DNA from: Oxalobacteraceae bacterium AB_14
Lineage (GTDB): Bacteria > Pseudomonadota > Gammaproteobacteria > Burkholderiales > Burkholderiaceae_D
Length of the DNA: 64,000 bases
Assembly: GCA_000381565.1 (NCBI GenBank)
Contig: KB906724.1
Coordinates: 3,431,020 to 3,495,019 of the forward strand
Reading direction: 5' to 3'
In this document: positions 1-8,329 of the stretch, one piece after another
Numbering within the stretch: position 1 is the stretch's first letter
Layout of the letters: each line of letters starts with the position of its first letter
Translations under genes and position numbers: made by a program
The notes under the pieces: model-generated
Told to the model about the DNA's origin: nothing
The model's input: only the letters and a program-made list of their open reading frames with translations
The model's database searches: none

Positions 1-686
1 GCTCGCATAGGCTACGGCATTGCCTAGTGAGTTACCCGCATCCACCGGGCTTGTAGACGTCACATATGATTCTGGAACAAGTGTGCTGCATGCGCTTGTT
101 ATACAAGCCAAACCCCAAACTGCCAAGCTTCGTTTTATGAACGACATATTTTTCTCCCCTGTTTTGGTTAGAAATCGATGCCGCTATGCGCCGATCTTTC
201 AACGCACCGGCTACTGAACGATACGCGCTTCTTGCGAAATATCGGTCAGTGCACGGTTTTGCCGCCTATCACCGATCTCGGACTAAGCTCTTGAGGTTCG
301 TCAACGACCAGTGCGTTGCCATTATGTACTTATATTTTGGGAGAATTCTCACTTATTGTCACATTGGCATTCCCAAGGTTTGCTGAGTTGATAGATTCGA
401 CTAGCCCCGCGGCAGAACAATTGCGGCGCGTGCCCTTTGAGACGACCGAGCCAATTGAGGCAAGTGGAAAAGTATCGAAATGCAAGCTCAACAACCGAGG
501 GACTCCCCTTTCAAAGTGCCCTATCCACAATCTTAGAGCCAGTCGTATGTATTGCACCTGATCCAAAACCCTTTGAAGCTGGGCGTCAAAGAGAGCCGAC
601 CAGAGTTGGCGGACCCGGACCTCGGCGCCGTGCCCCCCACCCAAATAGATGCCCATACCTGCAGCAACTCAAGTGCACAAATTTAG
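1..686. other. No recognisable gene; possible degraded accessory DNA
   Basis: I see only short open frames of at most about 108 codons on both strands, none resembling a family I know and none with a clear ribosome binding site. The base composition is visibly poorer in GC than the housekeeping part of the window. The stretch ends exactly where the IS66-type element begins. It is best read as decayed accessory DNA left of the insertion sequence; a very diverged short gene cannot be excluded. Confidence 0.5.
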
Positions 687-709
687 GTAAGCGTCCGCTC
701 AGCGCCGTC
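687..709 (+). repeat. Left terminal inverted repeat of the IS66 element
   Basis: The end begins GTAAGCGTCC and shares CAGCGCCGTC with the inward-read right end at 3165-3190. A three-base gap is needed in the alignment. A GTAAGCG-type start is characteristic of IS66 ends. Confidence 0.65.
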
Positions 710-768
710 TTGAGTGCAGTGGGGATTTGATCGATGATGGCATCACACCGCTGGGAAGCGGCGTCATC

Positions 769-2331
769 TCAGAGGGCTGCTGGCAAGTTGCAGTGCCAAG
801 GCAAGAATTCATCAACCCGGTTGACGGGATGGTCGGCGATATGCGTCAGCACGTGACGCAACCAGACTTCGGGGTCGACACCGTTCAGCTTGGCCGTGCC
901 GATCAGCGAATAGATCGCGGCGGCGCGCTCCCCGCCGCTGTCGGCGCCAGCGAACAGGTAATTGCGGCGACCTATAGCGACGCCACGCAAAGCGCGTTCG
1001 GCCGCCGAGTTATCAATCTCGATGGTGCCGTCGTCGCAGTAGCGCAGCAGCGCCGGCCAGAGTTTGAGTGCGTACAGGATCGCCGCCGCCGTGTCGGACT
1101 TGCGCGACAACGTATCGCGCGTGGTACGCAGCCAGCGTTCCAAGTCATCGAGCAGCGGACGAGAGCGGACTTGCCGAACTTCTCTTCGTTCGTCAGGCGG
1201 CTTGCCCCGGATCTCGGCCTCGATCACATAGAGCTCGGCAATCCGGCGCAGCGCCTCGGTGGTCAGTGGCGTCGGTCGCGCCGCGTGCAGATCGTGGAAT
1301 TTGCGCCGCGCGTGCGCCCAGCAGGCCGCTTCGCGAACCGTGCCGTCCTCGAACAAGGCGTTGAAGCCGGCGTAGGCATCGGCTTGCAGCACGCCCTTGA
1401 ACTTGGCCAGGTGGGTCTGCGGATGGATGCCCTTGCGGTCGGGCGTATAGGCAAACCAAACCGCTGGCGGCGCGATGTCGCCGGCTGGCCGGTCATCGCG
1501 CACGTAGGTCCATAAACGCGCCGTCTTGGTTTTGCCGTTACCGGGCGCCAGCACCGGGATCGGCGTGTCGTCGGTATGCAGCTTCGATGCCGCCAGCACA
1601 TGGCGTTGGACTGCATCGACCAACGGGCGCAGCAATGCGCTGGCCGCGCCGACCCAACTCGCCAGCAACGCACGATCCAAGTCAACGCCTTCGCGGGCGT
1701 AAATGACGGACTGGCGGTACAGCGGCAGATGATCCGCGAACTTGGCCACCAGGATGTGCGCCAGCAGGCCGGGACCGGCGATACCGCGCTCGATTGGGCG
1801 GCTCGGTGCCGGCGCCTGGACGATGGCGTCGCAGCAGGCGCACGCCAGCTTGGGACGCACATGGCGGATCACGCGGAAGCTGGCCGGCACGAACTCCAGT
1901 TGCTCGGCCACGTCCTCGCCCAGCGGCCGCAGGCCGCCACCGCAGGCCGGGCAAGCATCGGCCGTCGGCGCATAGACCTTCTCGTCGCGTGGCAAATGAT
2001 CGGGCAACGGACGGCGCACCGATTTCTTGCGTGGGGCCTGGTCGGCCGCCGGCATCTCGCGCGCCGCCTCGGCCTCGTCGGCTTGCAGGTCTTCCAGTTG
2101 CAGTTCCAGCTGCTCGATTTGATGATCCAGCTTTTCCGACTTGCGGCCGAACTGCATGCGCCGCAACTTGGCGATCTGCAGTTTGAGGTGCTCGATCTCG
2201 ACGGCACGCGTGTTGAGTTGCTCGGCCATGCCGGCCAATTGCTCATCACGCTCTTGCAGCAGGCGCTCGCTGGCCAACAACAATGCCTTCAAGGCATCGA
2301 TATCGTTGGGCAGGTCGGCTGGGCTGAGCAT
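769..2331 (-). CDS. tnpC: IS66-family transposase TnpC
   Basis: A 520-residue protein of normal IS66 TnpC length. The N-terminal third contains a leucine-rich coiled coil (about residues 15-90) followed by a zinc-finger-like CPACGGG segment and a second CACC motif. The catalytic part shows the expected DDE pattern: [10 protein letters not shown], then QADAYAGFN, then [10 protein letters not shown] with the late glutamate. The frame is uninterrupted, so the enzyme is probably functional. It is the third gene of the element, 29 bp downstream of tnpB, and makes the cuts and strand joins for transposition. Start is the ATG at 2331. Confidence 0.95.
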   Translation of the reverse strand: MLSPADLPNDIDALKALLLASERLLQERDEQLAGMAEQLNTRAVEIEHLKLQIAKLRRMQFGRKSEKLDHQIEQLELQLEDLQADEAEAAREMPAADQAPRKKSVRRPLPDHLPRDEKVYAPTADACPACGGGLRPLGEDVAEQLEFVPASFRVIRHVRPKLACACCDAIVQAPAPSRPIERGIAGPGLLAHILVAKFADHLPLYRQSVIYAREGVDLDRALLASWVGAASALLRPLVDAVQRHVLAASKLHTDDTPIPVLAPGNGKTKTARLWTYVRDDRPAGDIAPPAVWFAYTPDRKGIHPQTHLAKFKGVLQADAYAGFNALFEDGTVREAACWAHARRKFHDLHAARPTPLTTEALRRIAELYVIEAEIRGKPPDERREVRQVRSRPLLDDLERWLRTTRDTLSRKSDTAAAILYALKLWPALLRYCDDGTIEIDNSAAERALRGVAIGRRNYLFAGADSGGERAAAIYSLIGTAKLNGVDPEVWLRHVLTHIADHPVNRVDEFLPWHCNLPAAL

Positions 2332-2360
2332 GCGCCAAGTTTACGCGAGCCTTGTGACGT

Positions 2361-2708
2361 TTACAAGGCCGACGTCGGCTTCCAGGGCCGTTCCGGCCGC
2401 CGCCAGTCTATGCCTTCGAGCAGCATCGACAACTGGGCCTGCGTCAGCGCTATCGAGCCGTTGGTAGCTTGTGGCCAGACGAAGCGACCGCGCTCCAGCC
2501 GCTTGGCCAATAAACACAGGCCATCGCCGCTCCACCGCAGTAATTTGACGAGGTCGCCGCGTCGGCCACGGAACACAAATACGTGGCCGCTGAACGGATC
2601 TTCCTCCAACGCCGTCTGCACTTTGGCAGCCAGGCCATTGAAGCCGGAGCGCATATCGGTGGTGCCGGCGGCGAGCCAGACCTTGGTGCCGGCGGGCAGC
2701 CCGATCAT
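2361..2708 (-). CDS. tnpB: IS66 accessory protein TnpB (Orf2 family)
   Basis: A 115-residue protein with the hallmark IS66 Orf2 patterns [11 protein letters not shown] near residue 20 and [15 protein letters not shown] near residue 45, plus [10 protein letters not shown]. Its ATG overlaps the end of tnpA by 4 bp, the translational coupling normal in this family. It is needed for transposition but its biochemical role is not firmly known. This protein is unrelated to the RNA-guided TnpB nuclease encoded at 15044-16111 despite the shared name. Confidence 0.95.
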   Translation of the reverse strand: MIGLPAGTKVWLAAGTTDMRSGFNGLAAKVQTALEEDPFSGHVFVFRGRRGDLVKLLRWSGDGLCLLAKRLERGRFVWPQATNGSIALTQAQLSMLLEGIDWRRPERPWKPTSAL

Positions 2709-3091
2709 CGCAGCACCCGGTCCAACACCTGCGCCAATATGGCCGCATTGGGCTGCCCTTCGATCCGCACGCGGACCTCGCCCAACTCAAGCACGATAAT
2801 GCCGTCGGCATCGGTGCTGGTGTTGCTCGGTGCAGGCGCCGTTGGCGCCAGCACCACAGGCAACAGACCATCATCTCGCAGCGACGTAGGAACGCCGAGG
2901 CGTCCTTGTTGATAAAGACGGCGCCAGCTGAACACCTGGTTGGCGTTGACGCCGTGCTCGCGCGCGATGCGCGCGACCGAGGCGCCAGGCTCCAGAGACA
3001 ACGCCACCAGGGCGCGCTTGAACTCCAACGGATGCTGACGATAGTGGCCGCGTGCATTCGTGGAAATGATCGGTTGAAAATTTGTGTCCAT
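2705..3091 (-). CDS. tnpA: IS66 accessory protein TnpA (helix-turn-helix)
   Basis: A 128-residue protein starting MDTNFQPI. An upstream in-frame ATG at 3124 would add 11 residues but lacks family-like sequence. Residues about 15-55 form an IS3/IS66-type helix-turn-helix ([20 protein letters not shown]). The C-terminus, with VRVRIEG and [10 protein letters not shown], is the usual IS66 TnpA end. It is the first gene of the element and overlaps tnpB by 4 bp. Confidence 0.9.
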   Translation of the reverse strand: MDTNFQPIISTNARGHYRQHPLEFKRALVALSLEPGASVARIAREHGVNANQVFSWRRLYQQGRLGVPTSLRDDGLLPVVLAPTAPAPSNTSTDADGIIVLELGEVRVRIEGQPNAAILAQVLDRVLR

Positions 3092-3164
3092 AATCGAAAA
3101 TTGTGGGCACAAATGCTGTGCCAAAATTCGATCATGGATGACGCTGGTCAGACAGTCCAGTCCA

Positions 3165-3190
3165 GACGGCGCTGGCTAGCTTCCGATTAC
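3165..3190 (-). repeat. Right terminal inverted repeat of the IS66 element
   Basis: Read inward on the minus strand it starts GTAATCGG and contains CAGCGCCGTC, as the left end does. Its outermost bases overlap the end of the IS4-type gene fragment and supply that frame's TAA stop codon. Confidence 0.6.
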
Positions 3191-3789
3191 CCATATCTTT
3201 CGGAAGCCAGATTGAAGCCAAGCTGCATATCCGCAAGGCGGCGCATGCCTCGCCACATGACGATGTTTCCTGGCGGTGAGTCGTTTGAGCGTGCGAGGTA
3301 GCCGCCGAGTTGTGCAATTTTTTCGAGATAACGTGAGAGCGGCAACTGCTCACGGGATCGCTTGCTGTCTTTTACCAAGCAGTTGAGGAGGTCAATTTCC
3401 GCAGGTGTCAGCGCCATTTTCGGTTCAGCATCTGGAGAGGTGCGGTTGAGCATCGTCAGCCAGAAAATTCGCCAGCTAATGATGCAGAAAACGGAGATTA
3501 GGTTGGCGAGCCTTTCCGCACTGCGCAGCCGAGACTCCTCAGCATGGCAGCCAGATTTCAGGATTTTGTGAAACGTCTCGATTTTCCAGCGCATGGCATA
3601 CCAATCGAGTTTTTCGATTGCCTCGCGCCGGGATGCGACTGGCAGGTCCGTGATCAATTTCCATTCGATGGGCTTTCGATTCACTGGCGTATCGCGTTCG
3701 CGCGCATGGATCACGGTCAAGGAGAGTGCTCGATAGCGGCTCTGCTTCCCAATCGGCGGCAGTACTTTGATGCGCCGATAACGCCCAAG
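3187..3789 (-). pseudogene. IS4-family transposase, 5'-truncated remnant
   Basis: The open frame runs on the minus strand from about 3789 to a TAA at 3187. It begins inside the protein (LGRYRRIKVLPPIGKQSRY, then LTVIHARERD), with no native start. It keeps the conserved IS4 region around WYAMRWKIETFHKILKSG (YREK-type, with the catalytic glutamate). It ends MWRGMRRLADMQLGF plus a few residues, close to the usual C-terminus. The N-terminal two thirds, with the first catalytic aspartates, are missing, so it cannot act as a transposase. One side abuts the AAA_13 remnant; the other is cut by the IS66 right end, whose terminal GTAA provides the stop. Confidence 0.85.
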
Positions 3790-4844
3790 TCGTCAAGCAC
3801 AACGCGATCGTCACGAACTTCGCGCAGGAAAAGCGGATCCTGTCCTCGCAAGTGTGGAAATTCATCGTCGATTCCGAACTCGAGCAGGAGCTGACCGCTT
3901 TCGCGAAGGCCTCCGACGGAATCTCCAAGGCGATCACCAGTCTCACGGATCAGGTTAAGAAAAAAACCGAGGAGAAGGACAAGGCGGCGCTGGCTTTGAA
4001 GACCTTGGAGAAGAGCGCGACGAGCATCCAGCCAACGATCAACGCGATCAATAGCCTGCTGAAGTCCTTTGGCTTCCACACCTTCACGCTGGCCCAAGCC
4101 GAAGGCACGCAATACAAGCTGGTCCGCGCCAACGGAGAAAATGCCCAAGAGACGCTGAGCGAAGGCGAGAAGTCCTTCGTCACCTTTCTGTACTTTTACC
4201 ACCTGCTTAAAGGCAGCGAGACCGAAAGCGGCATCTCCGCGAACCGCGTGGTGGTCTTCGACGACCCCGTGTCTAGCCTGGACAGCGACATTTTGTTCAT
4301 AGTCAGCCGCTTGATCAAAGCGATCTTTGACGAGGTCCGCGCTGACGGCCAAGTCAAGCAGGTGTTCGTGCTGACTCACAACGTCTACTTCCACAAAGAG
4401 ATCACGTTCAACCCAGACCGGCGCGGAAAAGCGATGAACGAAGAGACCTTCTGGATGGTACGCAAGACGCCCAATGGATCCCGTATCGAGTCCAAGCCCG
4501 ACAACCCCATCAAGACCTCCTATGAGCTGCTGTGGGCGGAGTTGAAGCGCGACGACAAGAACAACTTCACCATACAGAACACCCTGCGACGGATCGTTGA
4601 AAACTACTTCAAGGTCTTCGGCGGCATCGATCCCAAATCGATCTGCGAAAAATTCGACGGCAAGGAACGCCTGATCTGCAACTCGCTGTTTTCTTGGGTC
4701 AACGACGGCTCCCATTACGCGCTGGATGACCTGTTCGTGTCCCTTGAGCCCGGCGCTATCGAGACCTATATGGCGGTGTTCGAGCAGGTCTTCGAGAAAA
4801 TGGGCCACAGCCCGCACTACAACATGATGATGGGACGCGCGTAG
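3789..4844 (+). pseudogene. AAA_13-type ABC ATPase, 3' remnant
   Basis: The frame is open from the junction with the IS4 remnant (about 3789) to a TAG at 4844. A GTG at 3852 could serve as start but is internal to the domain. The remaining about 350 residues carry a coiled-coil stretch (KKKTEEKDKAALALK), the ABC signature LSEGEKSFVTF, Walker B VVVFDDPVSSLD and the H-loop VFVLTHNVYF. This combination is characteristic of AAA_13 proteins such as the RloC/PrrC-like group and other phage-defence ATPases. The Walker A half is absent, so ATP hydrolysis should be lost. Which AAA_13 family it belonged to cannot be told from this part. Confidence 0.8.
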
Positions 4845-5274
4845 AAGGCTCGGGCATCGAGGAAGCGGTTCAATTTACCGATCCAGGCGATGTTCCCGCA
4901 GCGGCTGGGTGGATAGCACTCGCTACTCGCCGGACCTTCAGTGGTGGTTTCGCATGCGAATCGCTGGTTGATTCTGGATGCTAAGCGGTGGTGGGTATGC
5001 AATGCTAAAAGGTGGCGGCTTCGGTGCTATTACTCAGTCATACTCCTTTTCACGCAAAGGTGTCATTGCTATCCTTCATTTTCCATGGTCCGGTGCGAGA
5101 GCGGATGGCAGCACCCGACGAGATTGAGTGGCGGCAGTTCATGAGAATTGATGGCGGTGGTGATGAGAATACTCACCCTACTAAGTAAGAAATGTAAGTG
5201 GGGCACCTGCAGCCCTCTGTCCAGCGGCGTCCGAGCACGTCCACCGAAGTTTTTCATACTTTTTTCATACCCAA
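4845..5274. other. Intergenic region without a convincing gene
   Basis: Between the AAA_13 remnant and the tRNA-Val terminator only short frames of about 60-67 codons exist. The one at 4941-5144 is produced by the 24-bp repeats described separately and lacks family similarity. No integrase or attachment core could be recognised. Confidence 0.5.
4954..5025 (+). repeat. Three imperfect 24-bp direct repeats
   Basis: Units start at 4954, 4978 and 5002, exactly 24 bp apart, each beginning ATGCNAA and followed by GCTGG or GGTGG. In the plus frame they give an octapeptide with the core AKRW or ANRW. Regular subterminal repeats of this kind occur at the ends of some insertion sequences (for example IS21 relatives), so this may be a leftover IS end; that link is inference. 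Confidence 0.5.
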
Positions 5275-5309
5275 CAAAAAAGGCCTACACTTTATCAGCG
5301 TAAGCCTTT
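5275..5309 (-). terminator. Intrinsic terminator of tRNA-Val
   Basis: On the minus strand a 10-bp stem with one G-U pair (arms 5300-5309 and 5279-5288) is followed by a T-run, 18 bp past the tRNA 3' end. Confidence 0.75.
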
Positions 5310-5326
5310 GATATTTAACAAATTCT

Positions 5327-5401
5327 TGGTGGGAAGTGCAAGTTTCGAACTTGCGACCCCTGCAGTGTGAATGCAGTGCTCTACCCCTGAGCTAACCTCC
5401 C
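5327..5401 (-). tRNA. tRNA-Val (anticodon CAC)
   Basis: The minus strand folds into a complete cloverleaf. It has a 7-bp acceptor stem (GGGAGGT with ACTTCCC), a D-arm TAGCTCAGGGGTAGAGC, an anticodon stem CTGCA/TGCAG with loop TTCACAC giving anticodon CAC, a T-arm GCAAG-TTCGAAA-CTTGC, discriminator A and an encoded CCA. It reads GUG valine codons, frequent in this GC-rich genome. A possible -10 element (GATAAT, minus strand) lies at 5414-5419. Its 3' end faces the accessory segment to the left, a common integration side for mobile elements. Confidence 0.95.
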
Positions 5402-5471
5402 GAAGCGGGGCGAATTATCGCATACAACCTGCCCGAAGGGGAAGGCCGAAGGCGAAAATTCTATCGACTTT

Positions 5472-6188
5472 TTATGCGGCGGCCGGCGGAGTGATGGTCG
5501 CGCTCCAGATGCACTGGCCTTTGACGGCCTTGTCCAGCCCCGCCAAGGTGGCCGCATGCGCCGCCAGTTCGTCGTCCGAGGCCGGCAGGAAGATGATGTC
5601 GGCCAGCGGCACCGGCTCCAGCAGCTCGGCGCCGGCCACCACTTCCTCTTCCGCATCCATGCCCAGGCTGTTCTGCCCGCGCGTCATCGACAGGTAGACG
5701 TCGGCCAGCAGTTCCGCATCGAGCAGCGCGCCGTGCAGCTTGCGGTGCGAGTTCGACACGCCATAGCGGTCGCACAGCGCATCGAGCGAGTTGCGCTTGC
5801 CCGGATGGAGTTCCTTGGCCTGCACCAGCGTGTCGATCACGCCGCCGATGTGGCTGGAAAAGTCCGGCAGGTTCAACAGCTTGAACTCGTGATTCAGGAA
5901 ACCCAGATCGAACGGCGCATTGTGAATGATGACCTCGGCGCCCTGGATGTAGGCGCGCAGATCGTCGACGATCTGATGGAATTTCGGCTTATCGCTCAGG
6001 AACTCCGTGGTCAGGCCGTGGACGTTCAGCGCGCCCTCTTCCGATTCGCGTTCCGGGTTGATGTAGACGTGGAAGTTATTCCCCGTCAGCATGCGGTTGC
6101 TCAGCTCGACGCAACCGATCTCGATGACGCGGTTGCCCAGCTTGGGGTTGATACCGGTGGTTTCGGTATCGAGTACGATTTGGCGCAT
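5472..6188 (-). CDS. dnaQ: DNA polymerase III epsilon subunit (3'-5' proofreading exonuclease)
   Basis: A 238-residue DEDDh exonuclease of normal DnaQ size. Exo I is DTETTG (D7, E9), Exo II HNAPFDLGF with D94, a further acidic VIDTL at D119, and Exo III HGALLDAEL with H152 and D157. The C-terminal about 65 residues are the flexible tail that binds the polymerase alpha subunit. In the replisome it removes misincorporated bases. It is the last gene of the methyltransferase-rnhA-dnaQ group, 53 bp after rnhA, and its stop lies 70 bp from tRNA-Val, as dnaQ lies beside a tRNA gene in E. coli. Confidence 0.97.
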   Translation of the reverse strand: MRQIVLDTETTGINPKLGNRVIEIGCVELSNRMLTGNNFHVYINPERESEEGALNVHGLTTEFLSDKPKFHQIVDDLRAYIQGAEVIIHNAPFDLGFLNHEFKLLNLPDFSSHIGGVIDTLVQAKELHPGKRNSLDALCDRYGVSNSHRKLHGALLDAELLADVYLSMTRGQNSLGMDAEEEVVAGAELLEPVPLADIIFLPASDDELAAHAATLAGLDKAVKGQCIWSATITPPAAA

Positions 6189-6241
6189 AGTGTTCTGTGG
6201 TGGCTACAACTGGACGGAGGAGTATAACAGGCCGCTGCCGC

Positions 6242-6694
6242 TCAACGGCCGCGTGCCAGTTCGACGCCGCGATTGGCCAGCATGTCGGCCCGCTCGTTGC
6301 CCGGATGGCCGTTGTGGCCGCGCACCCAGCGCCATTCGACGGTGTGCATGGCCTGCGCGGCGTCCAGCGCGCGCCACAGGTCCTCGTTCTTGACCGGCTC
6401 CCTGGCGGCGGTCTTCCAGCCGCGTGCTTTCCAGCCGTGTATCCATTCGCTGATGCCTTTTTGCACATACTGGCTGTCGGTGTGCAGCGTGACCAGGCAC
6501 GGGCGCTTGAGCGCGTTGAGCGCTTCGATCACCGCCTGCAATTCCATACGGTTGTTGGTGGTGTCGCGGGTGCCGCCGCAAATTTCCTTTTCGGCGCCTT
6601 CGGCCACCAGGAACGCGCCCCAGCCGCCGAGGCCGGGATTACCCTTGCATGCGCCGTCCGTGAATATTTCAACCTTCGTCTCTACCTTATCCAT
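6242..6694 (-). CDS. rnhA: Ribonuclease HI
   Basis: A 150-residue type 1 RNase H. All catalytic residues are visible: D13 in [12 protein letters not shown]51 in NNRMELQA, D73 in HTDSQYV, and H127/D137 in [12 protein letters not shown]. It cleaves the RNA strand of RNA-DNA hybrids, removing primers and R-loops in the cytoplasm. The start overlaps the end of the upstream methyltransferase gene by 8 bp, indicating coupled translation; dnaQ follows. The order YafS-like, rnhA, dnaQ beside gloB is the same neighbourhood as in E. coli, though there dnaQ is divergent. Confidence 0.97.
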   Translation of the reverse strand: MDKVETKVEIFTDGACKGNPGLGGWGAFLVAEGAEKEICGGTRDTTNNRMELQAVIEALNALKRPCLVTLHTDSQYVQKGISEWIHGWKARGWKTAAREPVKNEDLWRALDAAQAMHTVEWRWVRGHNGHPGNERADMLANRGVELARGR

Positions 6695-7466
6695 CCTGCT
6701 GTTCCCGCCTTTTATTTGTTGCCGGGACGACCGCGGGGGCCGACGCCGTTTTTTTGGTCCAAGCCGGACCGATCAAATGCATGCCTTTCACGCGCTTGAT
6801 CGCCTGCACGATATAGACGCCGCCCAGGTAGGGCCACCAGCGCGGCCCGGCATTATCCATGAATGCGTAGCGATGCAGCCACTTTTCTGTGCGGCAGGCC
6901 GGCGCGTAGCAGCCGAAGTGACTCTGGCTGGCGCCCATATTCAATAATTTTAACCAGTCTTTCATGCGCGGCATAGAGATCAGCTCCTCCGTGCGCGGCA
7001 GGAAGGAGGTGCCGCCGACGCGCCGCAGCACGTGACGCGCGCCCCACAGGCTGGCCGGGTTGAAGCCACAGATGATGACCTGCCCTTCCGGAATCAGCAC
7101 CCGCTCGACTTCGCGCAGCACCTGGTGCGGATCGGTGGAAAACTCCAGCACATGCGGCAGCACCACCAGATCGATGGACTGCGAAGCGAACGGCAGCTCG
7201 GTGCAATCGAGCGTCACCGACACCGGACGCTGCGCGGCATCGGCGACGGCGCGCACCTTGCGGTCGACCAGCAGCTTGTACGGCATGCGGTTGGCGGCCA
7301 GTGCATCGATTTGAGGCATGCCGATCTGCACCGCGTTGTATCCGAAGATATCGGCTGTTAAATTATCGAGACAGGTTTGTTCCCACTCACGCAAGTACAC
7401 ACCGGCGGGCGTTTGCAGCCAGCCTTCCAGCGCTATAATGGATTTCTCAGATCCTGCCTTGTCCAT
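6687..7466 (-). CDS. Class I SAM-dependent methyltransferase, YafS-like
   Basis: A 259-residue protein with a methyltransferase_11-type fold. The acidic strand [10 protein letters not shown] (about residues 88-97), [11 protein letters not shown] (about 105) and the post-motif [10 protein letters not shown] (about 137) mark the SAM pocket. The divergent position beside gloB, with rnhA downstream, matches E. coli yafS, whose substrate is unknown; I therefore infer orthology but no reaction. Its ATG is only 21 bp from that of the divergent gloB, so both promoters must overlap the opposite coding region or one start must be further in. The C-terminal tail is basic and proline-rich. Confidence 0.85.
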   Translation of the reverse strand: MDKAGSEKSIIALEGWLQTPAGVYLREWEQTCLDNLTADIFGYNAVQIGMPQIDALAANRMPYKLLVDRKVRAVADAAQRPVSVTLDCTELPFASQSIDLVVLPHVLEFSTDPHQVLREVERVLIPEGQVIICGFNPASLWGARHVLRRVGGTSFLPRTEELISMPRMKDWLKLLNMGASQSHFGCYAPACRTEKWLHRYAFMDNAGPRWWPYLGGVYIVQAIKRVKGMHLIGPAWTKKTASAPAVVPATNKRREQQDG

Positions 7467-7487
7467 GCCTAGCCCTTTTGCGATCCA

Positions 7488-8294
7488 ATGACCAATTCAT
7501 CTACTCAAGCACTCAGTGTTCTGACGGTTCCCGCTTTCCACGACAACTACTTGTGGCTGATCCATGACGGCGTCCACGCCGTCGCAGTCGACCCCGGCGA
7601 CGCCAAGCCCATCCGGGCAGCGCTCGCAGCAAACGGTCTCAAGCTCACCGCCATTCTACTCACCCATCACCATGCTGACCATATAGGCGGCGTCCCTGAA
7701 TTATTACAGCATTATCAGGTTCCCGTTTATGGTCCGCGCAACGAGACCATCGCCGCGGTCACCTTGCCGGTCGGCGAAGGCAAGGTATTCGACGTGCCCG
7801 GCCTGCCGCTGCGGCTGTCGGTGCTCGACGTGCCCGGCCACACCATGGGCCACATCGCCTACGTGCGCGAAGCGTCCGCCGACGCGCCGACCTGGCTGTT
7901 TTGCGGCGACACGCTGTTTGCCGGCGGCTGCGGCCGCCTGTTCGAAGGCACGCCGGCCCAGATGATCAGTTCGCTGGGCAAACTGGCCGCCCTGCCCGAT
8001 GATACCAAGGTCTACTGCGCCCACGAATATACGCTGTCCAACCTGCGCTTCGCGCGCGTGGTGGAGCCGGACAACGTGGCCTTGCAGGAACGGGTCAAAG
8101 TGGAGACCGACAAGCGCGAGCACAATCTGCCGACGGTGCCGAGCACGATAGGCGTGGAAAAGGCCACCAATCCCTTCCTGCGCTACCGCGAAGCGGCCAT
8201 CGCCGAACAACTGGTGCGCGCCGGAAAGCTGGACCGCATCGATACGCCGCTGGCCACCTTCACCGCGCTGCGCTTGTGGAAAAATGACTTCTAA
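7488..8294 (+). CDS. gloB: Hydroxyacylglutathione hydrolase (glyoxalase II)
   Basis: A 268-residue metallo-beta-lactamase-fold enzyme with the metal motif THHHADH at residues 59-65, further ligands in DVPGHTMGH and [13 protein letters not shown], and the C-terminal HxAGH_C domain from about residue 180 ([12 protein letters not shown], then NPFLR). It hydrolyses S-lactoylglutathione to lactate and glutathione in methylglyoxal detoxification. It is transcribed alone and ends in an intrinsic terminator shared with aceB. Confidence 0.97.
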   Translation: MTNSSTQALSVLTVPAFHDNYLWLIHDGVHAVAVDPGDAKPIRAALAANGLKLTAILLTHHHADHIGGVPELLQHYQVPVYGPRNETIAAVTLPVGEGKVFDVPGLPLRLSVLDVPGHTMGHIAYVREASADAPTWLFCGDTLFAGGCGRLFEGTPAQMISSLGKLAALPDDTKVYCAHEYTLSNLRFARVVEPDNVALQERVKVETDKREHNLPTVPSTIGVEKATNPFLRYREAAIAEQLVRAGKLDRIDTPLATFTALRLWKNDF

Positions 8295-8299
8295 TGAAA

Positions 8300-8329
8300 A
8301 ACGGCCCTTGCGGGCCGTTGATGTTTTTT
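8300..8329. terminator. Bidirectional intrinsic terminator between gloB and aceB
   Basis: Arms AACGGCCC (8300-8307) and GGGCCGTT (8312-8319) form an 8-bp stem with a TTGC loop. A run of A lies on the left and of T on the right, so both convergent transcripts can end here. The T-run overlaps the aceB stop. Confidence 0.85.

Larger units (their letters stand above)
687..3190 (-). mobile_element. IS66-family insertion sequence, apparently complete
   Basis: Three minus-strand genes in the classic IS66 order (tnpA, tnpB, tnpC) are bracketed by related ends that both start with GTAA when read inward. The element is about 2.5 kb, the usual size for the family. IS66 members usually make 8-bp target duplications, but the 8 bases outside each end (679-686 and 3191-3198) do not match. 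Either one flank was rearranged after insertion or a boundary is slightly off. The right end lies against a truncated IS4-type transposase gene. Confidence 0.85.

Noticed and set aside
5275-5401. An integration att site formed by tRNA-Val
   Set aside because: The native-looking terminator is still in place directly after the tRNA, no integrase gene is visible, and I found no second copy of the tRNA 3' end.
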